DNA from: Bosea sp. Tri-49
GTDB taxonomy: Bacteria; Pseudomonadota; Alphaproteobacteria; Rhizobiales; Beijerinckiaceae
NCBI RefSeq assembly: GCF_003952665.1
Contig: NZ_CP017946.1
Coordinates: 2,852,001 to 2,916,000 of the forward strand
Direction: 5' to 3'
Length of the DNA stretch: 64,000 nt
Made by a program: the position numbers and the translations under genes
Notes under the pieces: generated by a model
What the model was told of the DNA's origin: nothing
Database searches by the model: none
Seen by the model: the letters and a program-made list of their open reading frames with translations, nothing else
Shown here: positions 8,948 through 17,816 of the stretch, in pieces
Layout of the letters: each line of letters begins with the position of its first letter
Position numbering within the stretch: the first letter of the stretch is position 1

Positions 8948-9984
8948 CCCGCATCTTCCGCTCCATCTCGACCTATATCGCGCTCGCCATCGGCCTCGCC
9001 GGGCTCACCGTCATCCTCTACGCATGGCGGCTGCCGCCCTTCGCCAGCGCGATCGAGACCACCGAGAACGCCTATGTTCGCGGCCAGGTCACCGTGATCG
9101 CGCCGCAGCTCGCCGGCTATATCGCCGAGGTCGCAGTTCAGGATTTCGCAGGGGTGAAGCAGGGCCAGCTCCTCGTCCGTATCGACGAGCGCATCTTCCA
9201 GCAGCGACTGGAGCAGGCACGCGCCAGTCTTGCAGCCCAGCGCGCCGCGCTCGCCAATTCCGAGCAGTCCCGCCACGCCGCCGAGGCGCGCCAACGGGCC
9301 AGCGAGGCCAATGTCGCCAGCGCTGAGGCGGCCCTACGCACTGCAGATGCCAATTGGGGGCGGATCGAGCCTTTGCGCGAGCGCGGCGTCGTCAACCAGA
9401 CCAATGCCGACCAGAGCCTGCAGGCGCTCGACCAGGCTCGCGCCGGGTTGACCGCGAGCAACGCCGCCGTCGACGTCGCCCGGCAGGACGTGCAGAGCGC
9501 CATCGTCAATCGGCAATCGCTGGAGGCGGCGGTCCAGGGCGCAGAGGCAGCCGTGCATCTCGCCGAGATCGACCTGCAGAACACCCGCATCACCGCGCCG
9601 CAGGACGGGCGCCTCGGAGAGGTCTCGGCGCGGCTCGGGCAGTACGTCTCGGCTGGCACGCAGTTGATGGCTCTGGTGCCGAGCCAGGTTTGGGTGGTCG
9701 CCAATTTCAAGGAGACGCAGTTGCCGGGCATGAGGGTCGGCCAGAGCGTCGGCTTCACGGTCGATGCGTTACGCCACGCCAGGCTGACCGGCACGATCGA
9801 GCGCTTCTCGCCGGCGGCCGGCTCGGAGTTCAGCGTGATCCGGCCGGAGAATGCCACCGGCAACTTCGTCAAGATCGCCCAGCGCGTGCCGGTGCGCATC
9901 GCGATCGATCCCGGTCAGGCGCTGGCAGAGCGGCTGTCACCAGGGATGTCGGTGGTGGTCAGCGTCGATACCGCGCAGCGCTGA
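8944..9984 (+). CDS. HlyD/EmrA-family periplasmic adaptor
   Basis: Membrane-fusion protein of 346 residues linking the MFS pump to an outer-membrane channel. One N-terminal membrane helix (about 10-30), then a lipoyl-like half motif ENAYVRGQVTVIAPQLAGYI, a long Ala/Gln-rich coiled coil (about 85-205) and the second lipoyl half with TRITAPQDGRLGEV... variant NTRITAPQDGRLGEV, then the beta-barrel domain. Start overlaps the pump stop by ATGA. Family assignment is firm. Confidence 0.93.
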   Translation: MTRIFRSISTYIALAIGLAGLTVILYAWRLPPFASAIETTENAYVRGQVTVIAPQLAGYIAEVAVQDFAGVKQGQLLVRIDERIFQQRLEQARASLAAQRAALANSEQSRHAAEARQRASEANVASAEAALRTADANWGRIEPLRERGVVNQTNADQSLQALDQARAGLTASNAAVDVARQDVQSAIVNRQSLEAAVQGAEAAVHLAEIDLQNTRITAPQDGRLGEVSARLGQYVSAGTQLMALVPSQVWVVANFKETQLPGMRVGQSVGFTVDALRHARLTGTIERFSPAAGSEFSVIRPENATGNFVKIAQRVPVRIAIDPGQALAERLSPGMSVVVSVDTAQR

Positions 9985-10000
9985 CCAGCCGTACCGCCGG

Positions 10001-10414
10001 TCAATCGGCGACATCGACATCCGTGAGCAGGAACCCGGCCGGCGTCTTGGTGAAGGTGAAGAGGTCGCCGCCGCAGACGATGGCGTAGATCTCGTTCTTG
10101 GCGCCGTCGCGGTCGTAGACCGGCTTGCTGCGTTGAAGGCAGGTGCGGTTCTTCGCGGTGAATTCGCGTGGATAGACCTTGGCACGGAATTGCGCAGCGT
10201 CGCTGATGGAGGCGTCGCCCATATAGGGCAGCCGCGTCAGACCGGCGACGGCTGCTGGGTCGTTGGCCTTCAGCGCCGCGCGGAACTTTCCGATGAAATC
10301 AGCGAACTCCTTCTGCACAGCAGGAGAGGCCGTGGCCGGCTTGGGAGCCTGGGCGAAAGCAGGGGCGAAAGTGGCGAGAGCGGCGGCAATCACAAGGCTC
10401 GGCAGAGTCTTCAT
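10001..10414 (-). CDS. Secreted hypothetical protein
   Basis: 137 residues with a clear signal peptide (MKTLPSLVIAAALATFAPAF, cleavage near AFA-QA). The mature part is small and mixed, with two cysteines (around 92 and 116 region: TCLQRSK and IVCGGD) that could form a disulfide. It resembles the small periplasmic or NTF2-like hypothetical proteins of Hyphomicrobiales by length and composition, but I recognise no named domain. It is convergent with the EmrA-like gene, 16 bp apart. Confidence 0.7.
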   Translation of the reverse strand: MKTLPSLVIAAALATFAPAFAQAPKPATASPAVQKEFADFIGKFRAALKANDPAAVAGLTRLPYMGDASISDAAQFRAKVYPREFTAKNRTCLQRSKPVYDRDGAKNEIYAIVCGGDLFTFTKTPAGFLLTDVDVAD

Positions 10415-10778
10415 GGGTAAGCTCCGTCCGCTTCATCGATCAGCGCAGGGCGCGGCCGACCAAGCGGGATGCTACCCCAACGTCACTCGCGGCTCCAGCC
10501 GCGAGCACCGTTTTGGATGCGCATCACGGATTGACGCATCGGCTTCGATCCCACCATGTTAGGTTGACCGGTCGGCGAAATTCGCCTTGGCGATGCAGGC
10601 TGGCGACTGATCGCCTCGCCATGGCGAGACCAGCAGGAACGTTGAAACCGAGCGGGGTGAAGCGGACCGGCGACGATAATTTCTTCACCGACGGCGAGTG
10701 AACTCGCCTGCATCGAAATGGCAGCGATCGGCCAAGAGCCGACGCAAGAACCAGCAATTCTCCAGGGAGTGGACAACG
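10415..10778. other. Intergenic region before the sugar ABC operon
   Basis: 364 bp without a supported gene. It must hold the promoters of the secreted hypothetical (minus) and of the ABC importer (plus). A 20-bp perfect hairpin sequence is at 10486-10505. I see no clear sigma-70 boxes. Confidence 0.5.
10486..10505. repeat. Perfect inverted repeat CTCGCGGCT-CC-AGCCGCGAG
   Basis: 9-bp GC-rich arms around CC, 72 bp upstream of the secreted hypothetical gene. No T run on either side, so not an obvious terminator; may be an operator or a mobile palindromic unit. Confidence 0.4.
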
Positions 10779-12026
10779 ATGAGAATCCGGAAGCTCGCAT
10801 TCGTTCTGACCGCTGGCGTGCTCGGCCTCGCCCCCGCCAAAGCCCAGGAGCAGGTCGAGGTCCTGCATTGGTGGACAGCCGGGGGCGAAGCGGCTGCCCT
10901 CAGCGTGCTCAAGGACAACCTCGCCAAGCAGGGCGTAACCTGGAAGGACATGCCGGTCGCCGGTGGCTCCGGCGTGCAGGCCATGACGGCGCTGCGCGCC
11001 CGCGTCACCGCCGGTACCCCGCCGACCGCGGCGCAATTGCTCGGCTTCAACCTGCGCGATTGGGGCTCGCAAGGCTTCGCCGCCAATCTCGACGACGTCG
11101 CCAAGGCGAATGACTGGGAGAAACTGGTCCCCGAGCCGCTCAAGGCGTTCTCGAAGGATGCCGGCCATTGGGTCGCCGTGCCCGTCAATATCCATTCGAC
11201 CAACTGGCTCTGGATCAACAAGGCAGCCCTCGACAAGGCCGGCCTGCAGCCGCCCAAGACCCTCGACGAGTTCATCGCCATGCTCGACGCCTTCAAGGCG
11301 CAAGGCATTACCGCCCTCGCGCATGGTGGCTCGCCCTGGCAGGACACCACGCTGTGGGAGGCGGTGGTACTCTCGATCGGCGGCATGGATTTCTACAAGA
11401 AGGCCGTGCTCCAGCTCGATCCGGCGGCGCTGAAATCTGACAAGATGCGCAAGGCCTTCGACACGATGACCAAGCTGCGCGGCTATTTCGACAAAGGCTT
11501 TTCCGGCCGCGACTGGAACCTCTCCACCGCCATGGTGATCAAGGGCGAGGCCGGCGCGCAGGAAATGGGCGACTGGGCCAAGGGCGAGTTCATCGGCGCC
11601 AAGAAGGTACCGGATCAGGATTTCGTCTGCATCCGCTTCCCCGGCACGCAGGGCAATGTGCTGTTCAACGCCGACCAGTTCATGATGTTCAAGCTCGGCG
11701 CCAAGGACATTCCGGCGCAGCACAAGATGGCGGCGGCGGTGCTGGATACGAGCTTCCAGATCGCCTTCAACAAGGTGAAGGGCTCGGCCCCGGCGCGGCT
11801 TGGCGTCTCCGACGCCGAGTTCGATGCCTGCGGCAAGAAGGGCATCAAGGATGTCGCCGAGGCGATGGCCGCCGGCACCATGGTCGGCTCGCTCGCGCAT
11901 GGCTACGCCCAGCCCGACTCGATCAAGAATGCCTTCTTCGACGTCGTGACCCAGCACCTGAACGGCCAGCTCACCACCGACCAGGCCTTGACCCGTCTGC
12001 CGGCGGCAATCGCTGCCGCGAAATAA
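10779..12026 (+). CDS. Sugar ABC transporter substrate-binding protein (glucose, Gts-like)
   Basis: Periplasmic family 1 sugar-binding protein, 415 residues. Signal peptide [20 protein letters not shown] with cleavage near AKA-QE; the mature N-terminus [15 protein letters not shown], and [20 protein letters not shown] in the middle, match glucose-binding proteins of the GtsA type. AGGGAG about 10 bp before ATG 10779 decides the start over longer frames. First gene of a four-gene operon with two permeases and an MsmX/MalK-type ATPase. Glucose or mannose is the likely cargo by family; other monosaccharides are possible. Confidence 0.93.
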   Translation: MRIRKLAFVLTAGVLGLAPAKAQEQVEVLHWWTAGGEAAALSVLKDNLAKQGVTWKDMPVAGGSGVQAMTALRARVTAGTPPTAAQLLGFNLRDWGSQGFAANLDDVAKANDWEKLVPEPLKAFSKDAGHWVAVPVNIHSTNWLWINKAALDKAGLQPPKTLDEFIAMLDAFKAQGITALAHGGSPWQDTTLWEAVVLSIGGMDFYKKAVLQLDPAALKSDKMRKAFDTMTKLRGYFDKGFSGRDWNLSTAMVIKGEAGAQEMGDWAKGEFIGAKKVPDQDFVCIRFPGTQGNVLFNADQFMMFKLGAKDIPAQHKMAAAVLDTSFQIAFNKVKGSAPARLGVSDAEFDACGKKGIKDVAEAMAAGTMVGSLAHGYAQPDSIKNAFFDVVTQHLNGQLTTDQALTRLPAAIAAAK

Positions 12027-12083
12027 CCCTGCCCTCCCCGATGCCGGCGCCAGGCGCGTCGGCATCGGCCGGATCCCATCGCC

Positions 12084-13037
12084 ATGTCTGCTGTTCCCTT
12101 GACCGACCCCGCCGGGGGCTCGTCGAGCTCCCGGGCCGAGCGGCTGCGGCACGCCTTGCCGAAGCTGGTGCTGGCGCCGAGCTTCGCGCTCGTACTCGTC
12201 TTCGTCTACGGCTTCATCCTGTGGACGATCTATCTGTCGTTCACCCCGTCGCGCATGCTGCCGGTCTATCAATTGATCGGTTTCGACGCTTATCAACGGC
12301 TCTGGTCGCAGCCGAACTGGTACGTGGCGCTGCAGAATCTCGCGATCTTCGGCTCGCTCTACCTTTTGCTGTGCACGGCGATCGGCCTGACCCTGGCAAT
12401 CCTGCTCGACCAGCGTATCCGCTTCGAAGGGGTGCTGCGGCCGATCTTCCTCTACCCGATGGCGCTGTCCTTCATCGTCACGGGCACCGCCTGGCAATGG
12501 TTCCTCAATCCGACGCTCGGCCTCGGGCGCACCATGCAGGCGCTCGGCTGGCCGACATGGGCGCCGGTGCGCTGGCTCGGCTGGGAAAACGCGCAGTTCG
12601 ACTGGCTGGTCAATACCGAGACCGCGATCTACACCGTCGTCATCGCCGGCGTCTGGCAGGCCTCCGGCTTCGTCATGGCGATGTTCTTGGCCGGCTTGCG
12701 CGGCATCGACGGCGAGATCATCAAGGCGGCCGAGATCGACGGCGCCTCGAGCTTCACCATCTATCGCCGCATCATCATCCCGCTGCTGCGGCCGGTGTTT
12801 CTCTCCGTCTTCATCGTGCTCGCGCACATGGCGATCAAGTCCTACGACCTGGTCAAGGCACTCACCGGCGGCGGCCCAGGCAACGCCACCGAGCTGCCCT
12901 CGACCTTCATGTATTCCTTCACCTATGAGCGCAGTCAGATGGCGGTCGGCGCCGCGAGCGCAGTGATCATGCTGATGACGATCACCGCGATCATCGTGCC
13001 CTACCTCTACTCCGAACTCAGGGAGCGGCGCGGATGA
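12084..13037 (+). CDS. Sugar ABC transporter permease (GtsB/MalF type)
   Basis: Inner-membrane permease, 317 residues, six membrane helices. The EAA loop that contacts the ATPase is KAAEIDGASSFTIYRRIIIP near residues 213-232, and the ending KALTGGGPGNATELPSTFMY is typical of MalF-type sugar permeases. It overlaps the next permease by 4 bp. Confidence 0.94.
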   Translation: MSAVPLTDPAGGSSSSRAERLRHALPKLVLAPSFALVLVFVYGFILWTIYLSFTPSRMLPVYQLIGFDAYQRLWSQPNWYVALQNLAIFGSLYLLLCTAIGLTLAILLDQRIRFEGVLRPIFLYPMALSFIVTGTAWQWFLNPTLGLGRTMQALGWPTWAPVRWLGWENAQFDWLVNTETAIYTVVIAGVWQASGFVMAMFLAGLRGIDGEIIKAAEIDGASSFTIYRRIIIPLLRPVFLSVFIVLAHMAIKSYDLVKALTGGGPGNATELPSTFMYSFTYERSQMAVGAASAVIMLMTITAIIVPYLYSELRERRG

Positions 13038-13921
13038 GCAGCAGCGTCGGCTCGATGCGCCCCCGCAATATCACCTCGCGGATCGTGATCTATGGCCTCC
13101 TGGCGATCTTCGCGGCGATGTTCCTGCTGCCATTATTCGTCATGGTGGTCACCTCGCTGAAATCGCTAGACGAGCTGCGCAACGGCACCATGCTGGCCCT
13201 GCCGCAGGAGGTGACCTTCGAGGCCTGGCACAAGGCCTGGAGCGAGGCGCGGATCGGCGTCGGCAGCGTCAATGGCGACGGCATCCGCGGCTTCTTCTGG
13301 AACTCCTTCCGCATGGTCGTGCCGGCGGTGATCATCTCGACCATGCTGGGCGCGCTGAACGGCTACGTCCTGACCAAATGGCGCTTTGCCGGCCACAAGC
13401 TGATCTTCGGCCTGATGCTGTTCGCCTGCTTCATCCCGTTCCAGATCGTGCTGATCCCGATGGCGCGGCTGCTCGGCATCATGGGTCTGGCCAACTCCAC
13501 TGCCGGGCTGGTGCTGGTGCATGTCGTCTACGGGCTCGGCTTCACCACCCTGTTCTTCCGGAACTTCTACGAGGCCTTTCCGGATGAGCTGGTCAAGGCG
13601 GCCCAGATCGACGGGGCCGGCTTCTTCCAGATCTTCTGGCGGATCCTGCTGCCCTCGTCCGGGCCGATCATCGTGGTGACGGTGATCTACCAGTTCACCA
13701 ATATCTGGAACGACTTCCTGTTCGGCGTCTCCTTCTCCTCCGGCGATCAGGCGCCGATCACGGTGGCGCTGAACAACCTGGTCAACTCCTCCACCGGGGT
13801 GAAGGAATACAACGTCCACATGGCGGCGGCGATGATCGCCGCCCTGCCGACATTGCTCGTCTATGTCGTCGCCGGCCGCTATTTCGTGCGCGGGCTGATG
13901 GCCGGAGCGGTCAAGGGGTGA
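13034..13921 (+). CDS. Sugar ABC transporter permease (GtsC/MalG type)
   Basis: Second permease, 295 residues, six helices, with the EAA loop VKAAQIDGAGFFQIFWRILL around residues 187-206. Closing region NDFLFGVSFSSGDQAPITVA is MalG-like. ATGA overlap with the first permease and stop adjacent to the ATPase start show tight translational coupling. Confidence 0.94.
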   Translation: MSSSVGSMRPRNITSRIVIYGLLAIFAAMFLLPLFVMVVTSLKSLDELRNGTMLALPQEVTFEAWHKAWSEARIGVGSVNGDGIRGFFWNSFRMVVPAVIISTMLGALNGYVLTKWRFAGHKLIFGLMLFACFIPFQIVLIPMARLLGIMGLANSTAGLVLVHVVYGLGFTTLFFRNFYEAFPDELVKAAQIDGAGFFQIFWRILLPSSGPIIVVTVIYQFTNIWNDFLFGVSFSSGDQAPITVALNNLVNSSTGVKEYNVHMAAAMIAALPTLLVYVVAGRYFVRGLMAGAVKG

Positions 13922-13923
13922 GC

Positions 13924-15027
13924 ATGAGCGCAGCATTCCTCGAAATTCGCGACGTACACGAGCGCATCGGCGCCACGCCGGTGCTCAAGGGCATCAACCT
14001 CACTCTGGAAAAGGGCGGTTTCCTCGTGCTGGTCGGTCCGTCCGGCTGCGGCAAGTCGACCCTGCTCAACACCATCGCCGGGCTTCTGCCGGTGACCAGC
14101 GGCGATATCCTGATCGACGGCCAGACGGTGACGCATCTGGCGCCGTCCAAGCGTGACATCGCGATGGTTTTCCAGTCCTACGCGCTCTATCCGAACATGA
14201 CCGTGGCGCAGAACATCGCCTTCGCCCTGGAAATGCGCAACGTGCCCAAGCCGGAGCGGGAAGCGGCGGTGCGTGCCGTCGCGCAGACGCTGCAGATCGA
14301 GCACCTGCTCGGCCGGCGCCCGGCTCAGCTTTCGGGAGGCCAGCGCCAGCGCGTCGCCATGGGCCGCGCCTTGGTCCGCAAGCCGCGAGTGTTCCTGTTC
14401 GACGAACCCTTGTCCAATCTTGACGCCAAGCTGCGCGTCGAGATGCGGCACGAGATCAAGCGCCTGCATCAGCGCACCGGCAACACCATCGTCTACGTCA
14501 CGCACGACCAGATCGAGGCGATGACGCTCGCCACCAAGATCGCAGTGATGCGCGATGGCGAGTTGCAGCAAGTCGGCACGCCGGACGAGATCTACAACCG
14601 GCCGGCCAACCTCTTCGTCGCCGATTTCATGGGCTCGCCGGCGATGAACCTGCTGACGCTGCGCCATGTCGCCGGCAAGGGCCTGGTCAGCAAGAACGGC
14701 GAGGACATCGCGATCGCGCTGCCGCACAGCGCCCGCGGCGCCGCCTTGAGCGATGGTCAGGAGGTCATCCTCGGCATCCGGCCGGAGGCAGTGACCGACA
14801 CTGTCATCACCGACCAATCAGCCGGTACGCTCGCCCCGCTCGACGTGCAGATCGAGGTAGTCGAGCCGACCGGCTCCGACCTCTACGCCATCGCCCGCCG
14901 CGGCGAGATCACACTGACCGCGCGCCTGCGCGCCGATGCTCCCGCCAAACCCGGCGAGACTTTCAGACTGGCGCTCGATCTGGACAAGGCGGTGCTGTTC
15001 GACCCCGTCAGCAAGGCGCGGATCTAG
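13924..15027 (+). CDS. Sugar ABC transporter ATP-binding protein (MalK/MsmX type)
   Basis: 367-residue importer ATPase. Walker A GPSGCGKST at 39-47, signature LSGGQ at 136-140, Walker B with Asp160-Glu161 (FLFDEP), His of the switch in YVTHDQ. The last 130 residues form the TOBE/regulatory domain typical of MalK-type proteins. ATG 13924 with the preceding AAGGGGTG is a better start than the GTG at 13918 overlapping the permease stop. Completes the operon. Confidence 0.95.
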   Translation: MSAAFLEIRDVHERIGATPVLKGINLTLEKGGFLVLVGPSGCGKSTLLNTIAGLLPVTSGDILIDGQTVTHLAPSKRDIAMVFQSYALYPNMTVAQNIAFALEMRNVPKPEREAAVRAVAQTLQIEHLLGRRPAQLSGGQRQRVAMGRALVRKPRVFLFDEPLSNLDAKLRVEMRHEIKRLHQRTGNTIVYVTHDQIEAMTLATKIAVMRDGELQQVGTPDEIYNRPANLFVADFMGSPAMNLLTLRHVAGKGLVSKNGEDIAIALPHSARGAALSDGQEVILGIRPEAVTDTVITDQSAGTLAPLDVQIEVVEPTGSDLYAIARRGEITLTARLRADAPAKPGETFRLALDLDKAVLFDPVSKARI

Positions 15028-15032
15028 GTCCC

Positions 15033-16247
15033 TCAGGCGAGTTCAGCCAAACGCTTCAGCAGCGTCTCCGCGTCGGCGGCGTTCTGATAGAGCCCGAAGC
15101 CGAGGCGCAGGCGGTCGCCGCGCAGATCGACAGTGATGCCGGCCTGCTTCAGCTTCTCGTGCCAAAGGGCCGCATCCGCATGGCGGAAGGTCAGGAAGTT
15201 GCCGCGCGCCGGTTCGGAGAGCGGAACGACAAGGTTCTCCGGCGCAAGTACGCCGCAAGGCCGCTGCGCCAGCCCGGCCATAACGATCTCCTGCAGGGCA
15301 TGGGCGTGGGCGTGGATCGCGGCGGCGTCGAGCCCTTTCGCATCGAGCCAGCCGAACATAGCGCCCATCCGATAGAGACCGGAGGGATCGAAGGTCGCGC
15401 CCATGAAGCGCCAACCGTTCTCGGCATAGCCGATGCTGTCTTGCGGGCCAGCGAGCGCGCCAAAGGAGGCATACCAGCCGGTATCGCGCGGGCGCATGGC
15501 GAAACCGGGCGGGCAATGCATGAAGCAAGCGCCTTCGCCCGACATGGCGTATTTGTAGCCGCCGGCGATGTAGAAGGCCTTGTCGGCAATGGCCGAGAGA
15601 TCGGTCGGCCGCGCCAGGAAGCCGTGATAGCCGTCGATGACGACGAGCCGGCCCGGTGCCGAGACGCCATCGACCAGCGTCTCCAGATCGGTCAGAGCAT
15701 AGCCGGAGTTGAAATGGACCTGGCTGACGAAGACCAGGTCAGGACCGGAACCTTGTTTCGCCGCCACGACCAGCCGCTCCGTCAGGTCGGCGAAAGGCTC
15801 GGCCGGCACGACGGTGAGCTCGATCAAGCCGTCCTCCGCCAGCCGCTCGATCTGGCGGCGGAAGGAGTGGAACTCAGCATCGCTAGTCAGGATGCGCGGC
15901 TTGCGCTCGCTCGGCAGGCAGGACAGCAGCCGGTTGACGAATTCATGGGTGTTGTTGGCGGGGACGAGACCCTCGATCCCGGGCAGATTGAGGTGCTTGG
16001 CAACACCTTGCGCGACCTTCTGCCAGACCGGGCCGAGCACCTCCTGCCACTTGCCGTCGACGAGGCGAGCAGCATCGTCCCAGGCGCACAGGTGTGCTTC
16101 GCGGGTCGCATCCGGCCAGAAATGATGGCTGTGGGCGGCAAAATGCAGCTTGTCCGGCCAGTTCTGGCGGAAGCGCGAGAACTCGGCGGAAAGGTCGAAG
16201 GGCGGACGGCCGAGCGTCGCGGGAGCATTCGTCATCTGGTCCATCAT
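15033..16247 (-). CDS. kynU: Kynureninase-like PLP enzyme (aminotransferase class V fold)
   Basis: Predicted to cleave kynurenine to anthranilate and alanine. 404 residues; Asp205 in VVIDGYHG would hold the pyridine nitrogen and Lys232 in GGYKYAMSGEG is the PLP Schiff-base lysine. It differs from textbook KynU, which has GCxYKYLNGGPG, so other class V reactions (lyase, desulfurase) are possible. The main support for kynureninase is that it is divergent from tryptophan 2,3-dioxygenase, 97 bp away, with palindromes between. No formamidase gene is seen here. ATG 16247, 16244 and 16235 are all possible starts. Confidence 0.8.
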   Translation of the reverse strand: MMDQMTNAPATLGRPPFDLSAEFSRFRQNWPDKLHFAAHSHHFWPDATREAHLCAWDDAARLVDGKWQEVLGPVWQKVAQGVAKHLNLPGIEGLVPANNTHEFVNRLLSCLPSERKPRILTSDAEFHSFRRQIERLAEDGLIELTVVPAEPFADLTERLVVAAKQGSGPDLVFVSQVHFNSGYALTDLETLVDGVSAPGRLVVIDGYHGFLARPTDLSAIADKAFYIAGGYKYAMSGEGACFMHCPPGFAMRPRDTGWYASFGALAGPQDSIGYAENGWRFMGATFDPSGLYRMGAMFGWLDAKGLDAAAIHAHAHALQEIVMAGLAQRPCGVLAPENLVVPLSEPARGNFLTFRHADAALWHEKLKQAGITVDLRGDRLRLGFGLYQNAADAETLLKRLAELA

Positions 16248-16261
16248 CGTGCTCCGCTACC

Positions 16262-16276
16262 TTGCCGATCCGGCAA
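16262..16276. promoter_or_regulatory. Inverted repeat TTGCCG-ATC-CGGCAA in the kynU/kynA gap
   Basis: Perfect 6-bp arms, 15 bp upstream of the kynU start and next to a second palindrome at 16278-16297. Either could be the operator for control of the tryptophan catabolic genes. Confidence 0.45.
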
Positions 16277-16277
16277 A

Positions 16278-16297
16278 ATACTTTAAGCTTAAAATAT
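16278..16297. promoter_or_regulatory. 20-bp AT-rich palindrome in the kynU/kynA gap
   Basis: ATACTTTAAGCTTAAAATAT: a perfect 12-bp core TTTAAGCTTAAA (16282-16293) extended with one mismatched pair to 20 bp. It lies between divergent genes in a very GC-rich genome. Lrp/AsnC (KynR) and MarR proteins control kynurenine genes elsewhere; this is a candidate site for such a regulator. Confidence 0.6.
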
Positions 16298-16344
16298 CTT
16301 GCGCCTCTCCTCAGTCAAGGCGCGAGTCCAGCGAGGACGGCGCG

Positions 16345-17193
16345 ATGACCACCGGGACAGGCGATCACAAGAGCCGGATCGAACCCGGCATCCAGACCGA
16401 TTTCAAGGAGCGGATGGATTACGGCTCCTATCTCGGCCTCGACCTGCTGCTCGCGGCGCAAAAGCCGCTGAGCGATGCGCCCGACGAGCTGTTGTTCATC
16501 ACCATCCACCAGGTCCAGGAGCTCTGGCTGAAGCTGGCGGCACATGAGCTCGATGGCGCCATCGCCGCGATCAAGGCCGACGAGTTGCAGCCGGCCTTCA
16601 AGTCTCTGGCGCGGGTCTCGCGCATCCAGGCGCAGTTGATCAGCGCCTGGGACGTGCTCTCGACCATGACCCCGGCCGATTATCTCGCCTTCCGCGATGC
16701 GCTCGGCCAGTCCTCTGGCTTCCAGTCGCACCAGTACCGTGCCTTCGAATTCCGTCTCGGCGCCAAGGATCCGCGCATGCTGGCGATGCACCGGCATCAT
16801 TCCGAGCATTACGCCCATCTCAAGGAATTGCTGGAGGCACCGAGCCTCTATGACGAGGCCTTGCGCCTGCTGGCGCGGCGCGGCCTGCCGGTCCCGGCCT
16901 ACTGCATCGAGCGCGACTGGAGCCAGCCGCATGTCGCGAACGAGGGCGTGAAGGCGGTGTGGCTGACGATCTACCGCGACACGCACAGCTATTTCGATCT
17001 CTACGAGCTCGCCGAGGAGCTGGTCGATGTCGAGGACCAGTTCCAGCAATGGCGCTTCCGCCACATGAAGACGGTCGAGCGCATCATCGGCTTCAAGCAG
17101 GGCACCGGCGGCTCCAGCGGCGTGAAGTTCCTGCGGACGGCGCTGGAGCGCTCGTTCTTCCCGGAGCTGTGGCAGCTGCGGAGTGAGCTTTAG
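16345..17193 (+). CDS. kynA: Tryptophan 2,3-dioxygenase
   Basis: Heme enzyme that opens the indole ring of L-tryptophan to N-formylkynurenine, first step of the kynurenine pathway. 282 residues. His55 in FITIHQVQELW and proximal heme ligand His240 in FRHMKTVERIIG fall at the same positions as in the Xanthomonas enzyme; SGFQSHQYRAFEFRLG (124-139) and GTGGSSGV (253-260) complete the active site. ATG 16345 fits the family N-terminus; upstream frame is not conserved. Divergent from the kynureninase-like gene. Confidence 0.97.
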   Translation: MTTGTGDHKSRIEPGIQTDFKERMDYGSYLGLDLLLAAQKPLSDAPDELLFITIHQVQELWLKLAAHELDGAIAAIKADELQPAFKSLARVSRIQAQLISAWDVLSTMTPADYLAFRDALGQSSGFQSHQYRAFEFRLGAKDPRMLAMHRHHSEHYAHLKELLEAPSLYDEALRLLARRGLPVPAYCIERDWSQPHVANEGVKAVWLTIYRDTHSYFDLYELAEELVDVEDQFQQWRFRHMKTVERIIGFKQGTGGSSGVKFLRTALERSFFPELWQLRSEL

Positions 17194-17332
17194 CGCCGCC
17201 GTCTTTCCGGGGCGCTGCGCAGCGGCGAGCCCGGCACCCATGAACACAACGCTGCTCCAGTTCGTCATGCTCGCCCCTGTGGCGAGCATCCACGTCTTGA
17301 ACACCGCCTCGCCGGAAGGAAGACGTGGATGG

Positions 17333-17355
17333 TCGGGACAAGCCCGACCATGACG
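17333..17355. repeat. GGTCGGG-ACAAG-CCCGACC hairpin in an intergenic filler
   Basis: Perfect 7-bp arms inside the 224-bp gap between kynA and a membrane protein gene. The surrounding text (CATGACGG, CCCGGAATGACGGCGA) is of the type seen as dispersed intergenic repeats in Hyphomicrobiales, compare 34654-34694. Nothing else of note in 17194-17417. Confidence 0.4.
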
Positions 17356-17417
17356 GAAAGGGCGGTGTTCATGGGTTCCAGGCTCAGGCCTACGGCCTGC
17401 CCCGGAATGACGGCGAC

Positions 17418-17816
17418 TTACTCGTTATTCCCGAAGGTCATATCCCGCCGCGCTGTCAGGATGCTGATCGAATAACCCGCGATCACGTCGACCAGTGCCA
17501 TCAGCGTGATGATCACGAAGGTGCCGGTGCCGAAGCCGGGGACGAACAGAAAGATCAGCCCGCAGGCGATGAAGACCACCATGGACAGGCCGTGGTTCAG
17601 GATCGAGCTCGACTTGGCGCTGGTCGCGTTCATGATCTCGAAGAACAGCACGACCGTCGAGATCGCGAGCAGGAGCTCGCTGACAGTGAGGACGAAGGCG
17701 GTGCCGGACGGCAGGCCGATATTGAGAAGCTCGCGCGAGAGCGGCACGCCCAACGCCGCGACAGTGACGCCATAGGCGATGACCGCCAGCAGCATGAAGG
17801 GGAAGAAGCGCGCCAT
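17418..17816 (-). CDS. Small membrane protein, unknown
   Basis: 132 residues with four predicted membrane helices (about 5-27, 39-61, 73-93, 97-118) and short loops; the C-terminus is charged and cytoplasmic or periplasmic (TARRDMTFGNNE). Composition matches uncharacterised four-helix proteins of Bosea and relatives. It lies alone between kynA and leuC; no functional hint from neighbours. Confidence 0.7.
   Translation of the reverse strand: MARFFPFMLLAVIAYGVTVAALGVPLSRELLNIGLPSGTAFVLTVSELLLAISTVVLFFEIMNATSAKSSSILNHGLSMVVFIACGLIFLFVPGFGTGTFVIITLMALVDVIAGYSISILTARRDMTFGNNE

Noticed and set aside
10524..12827. 767-codon minus-strand open frame
   Set aside because: Shadow of the sugar ABC genes; composition (Arg/His/Gly/Asp-rich) is that of an antisense frame.
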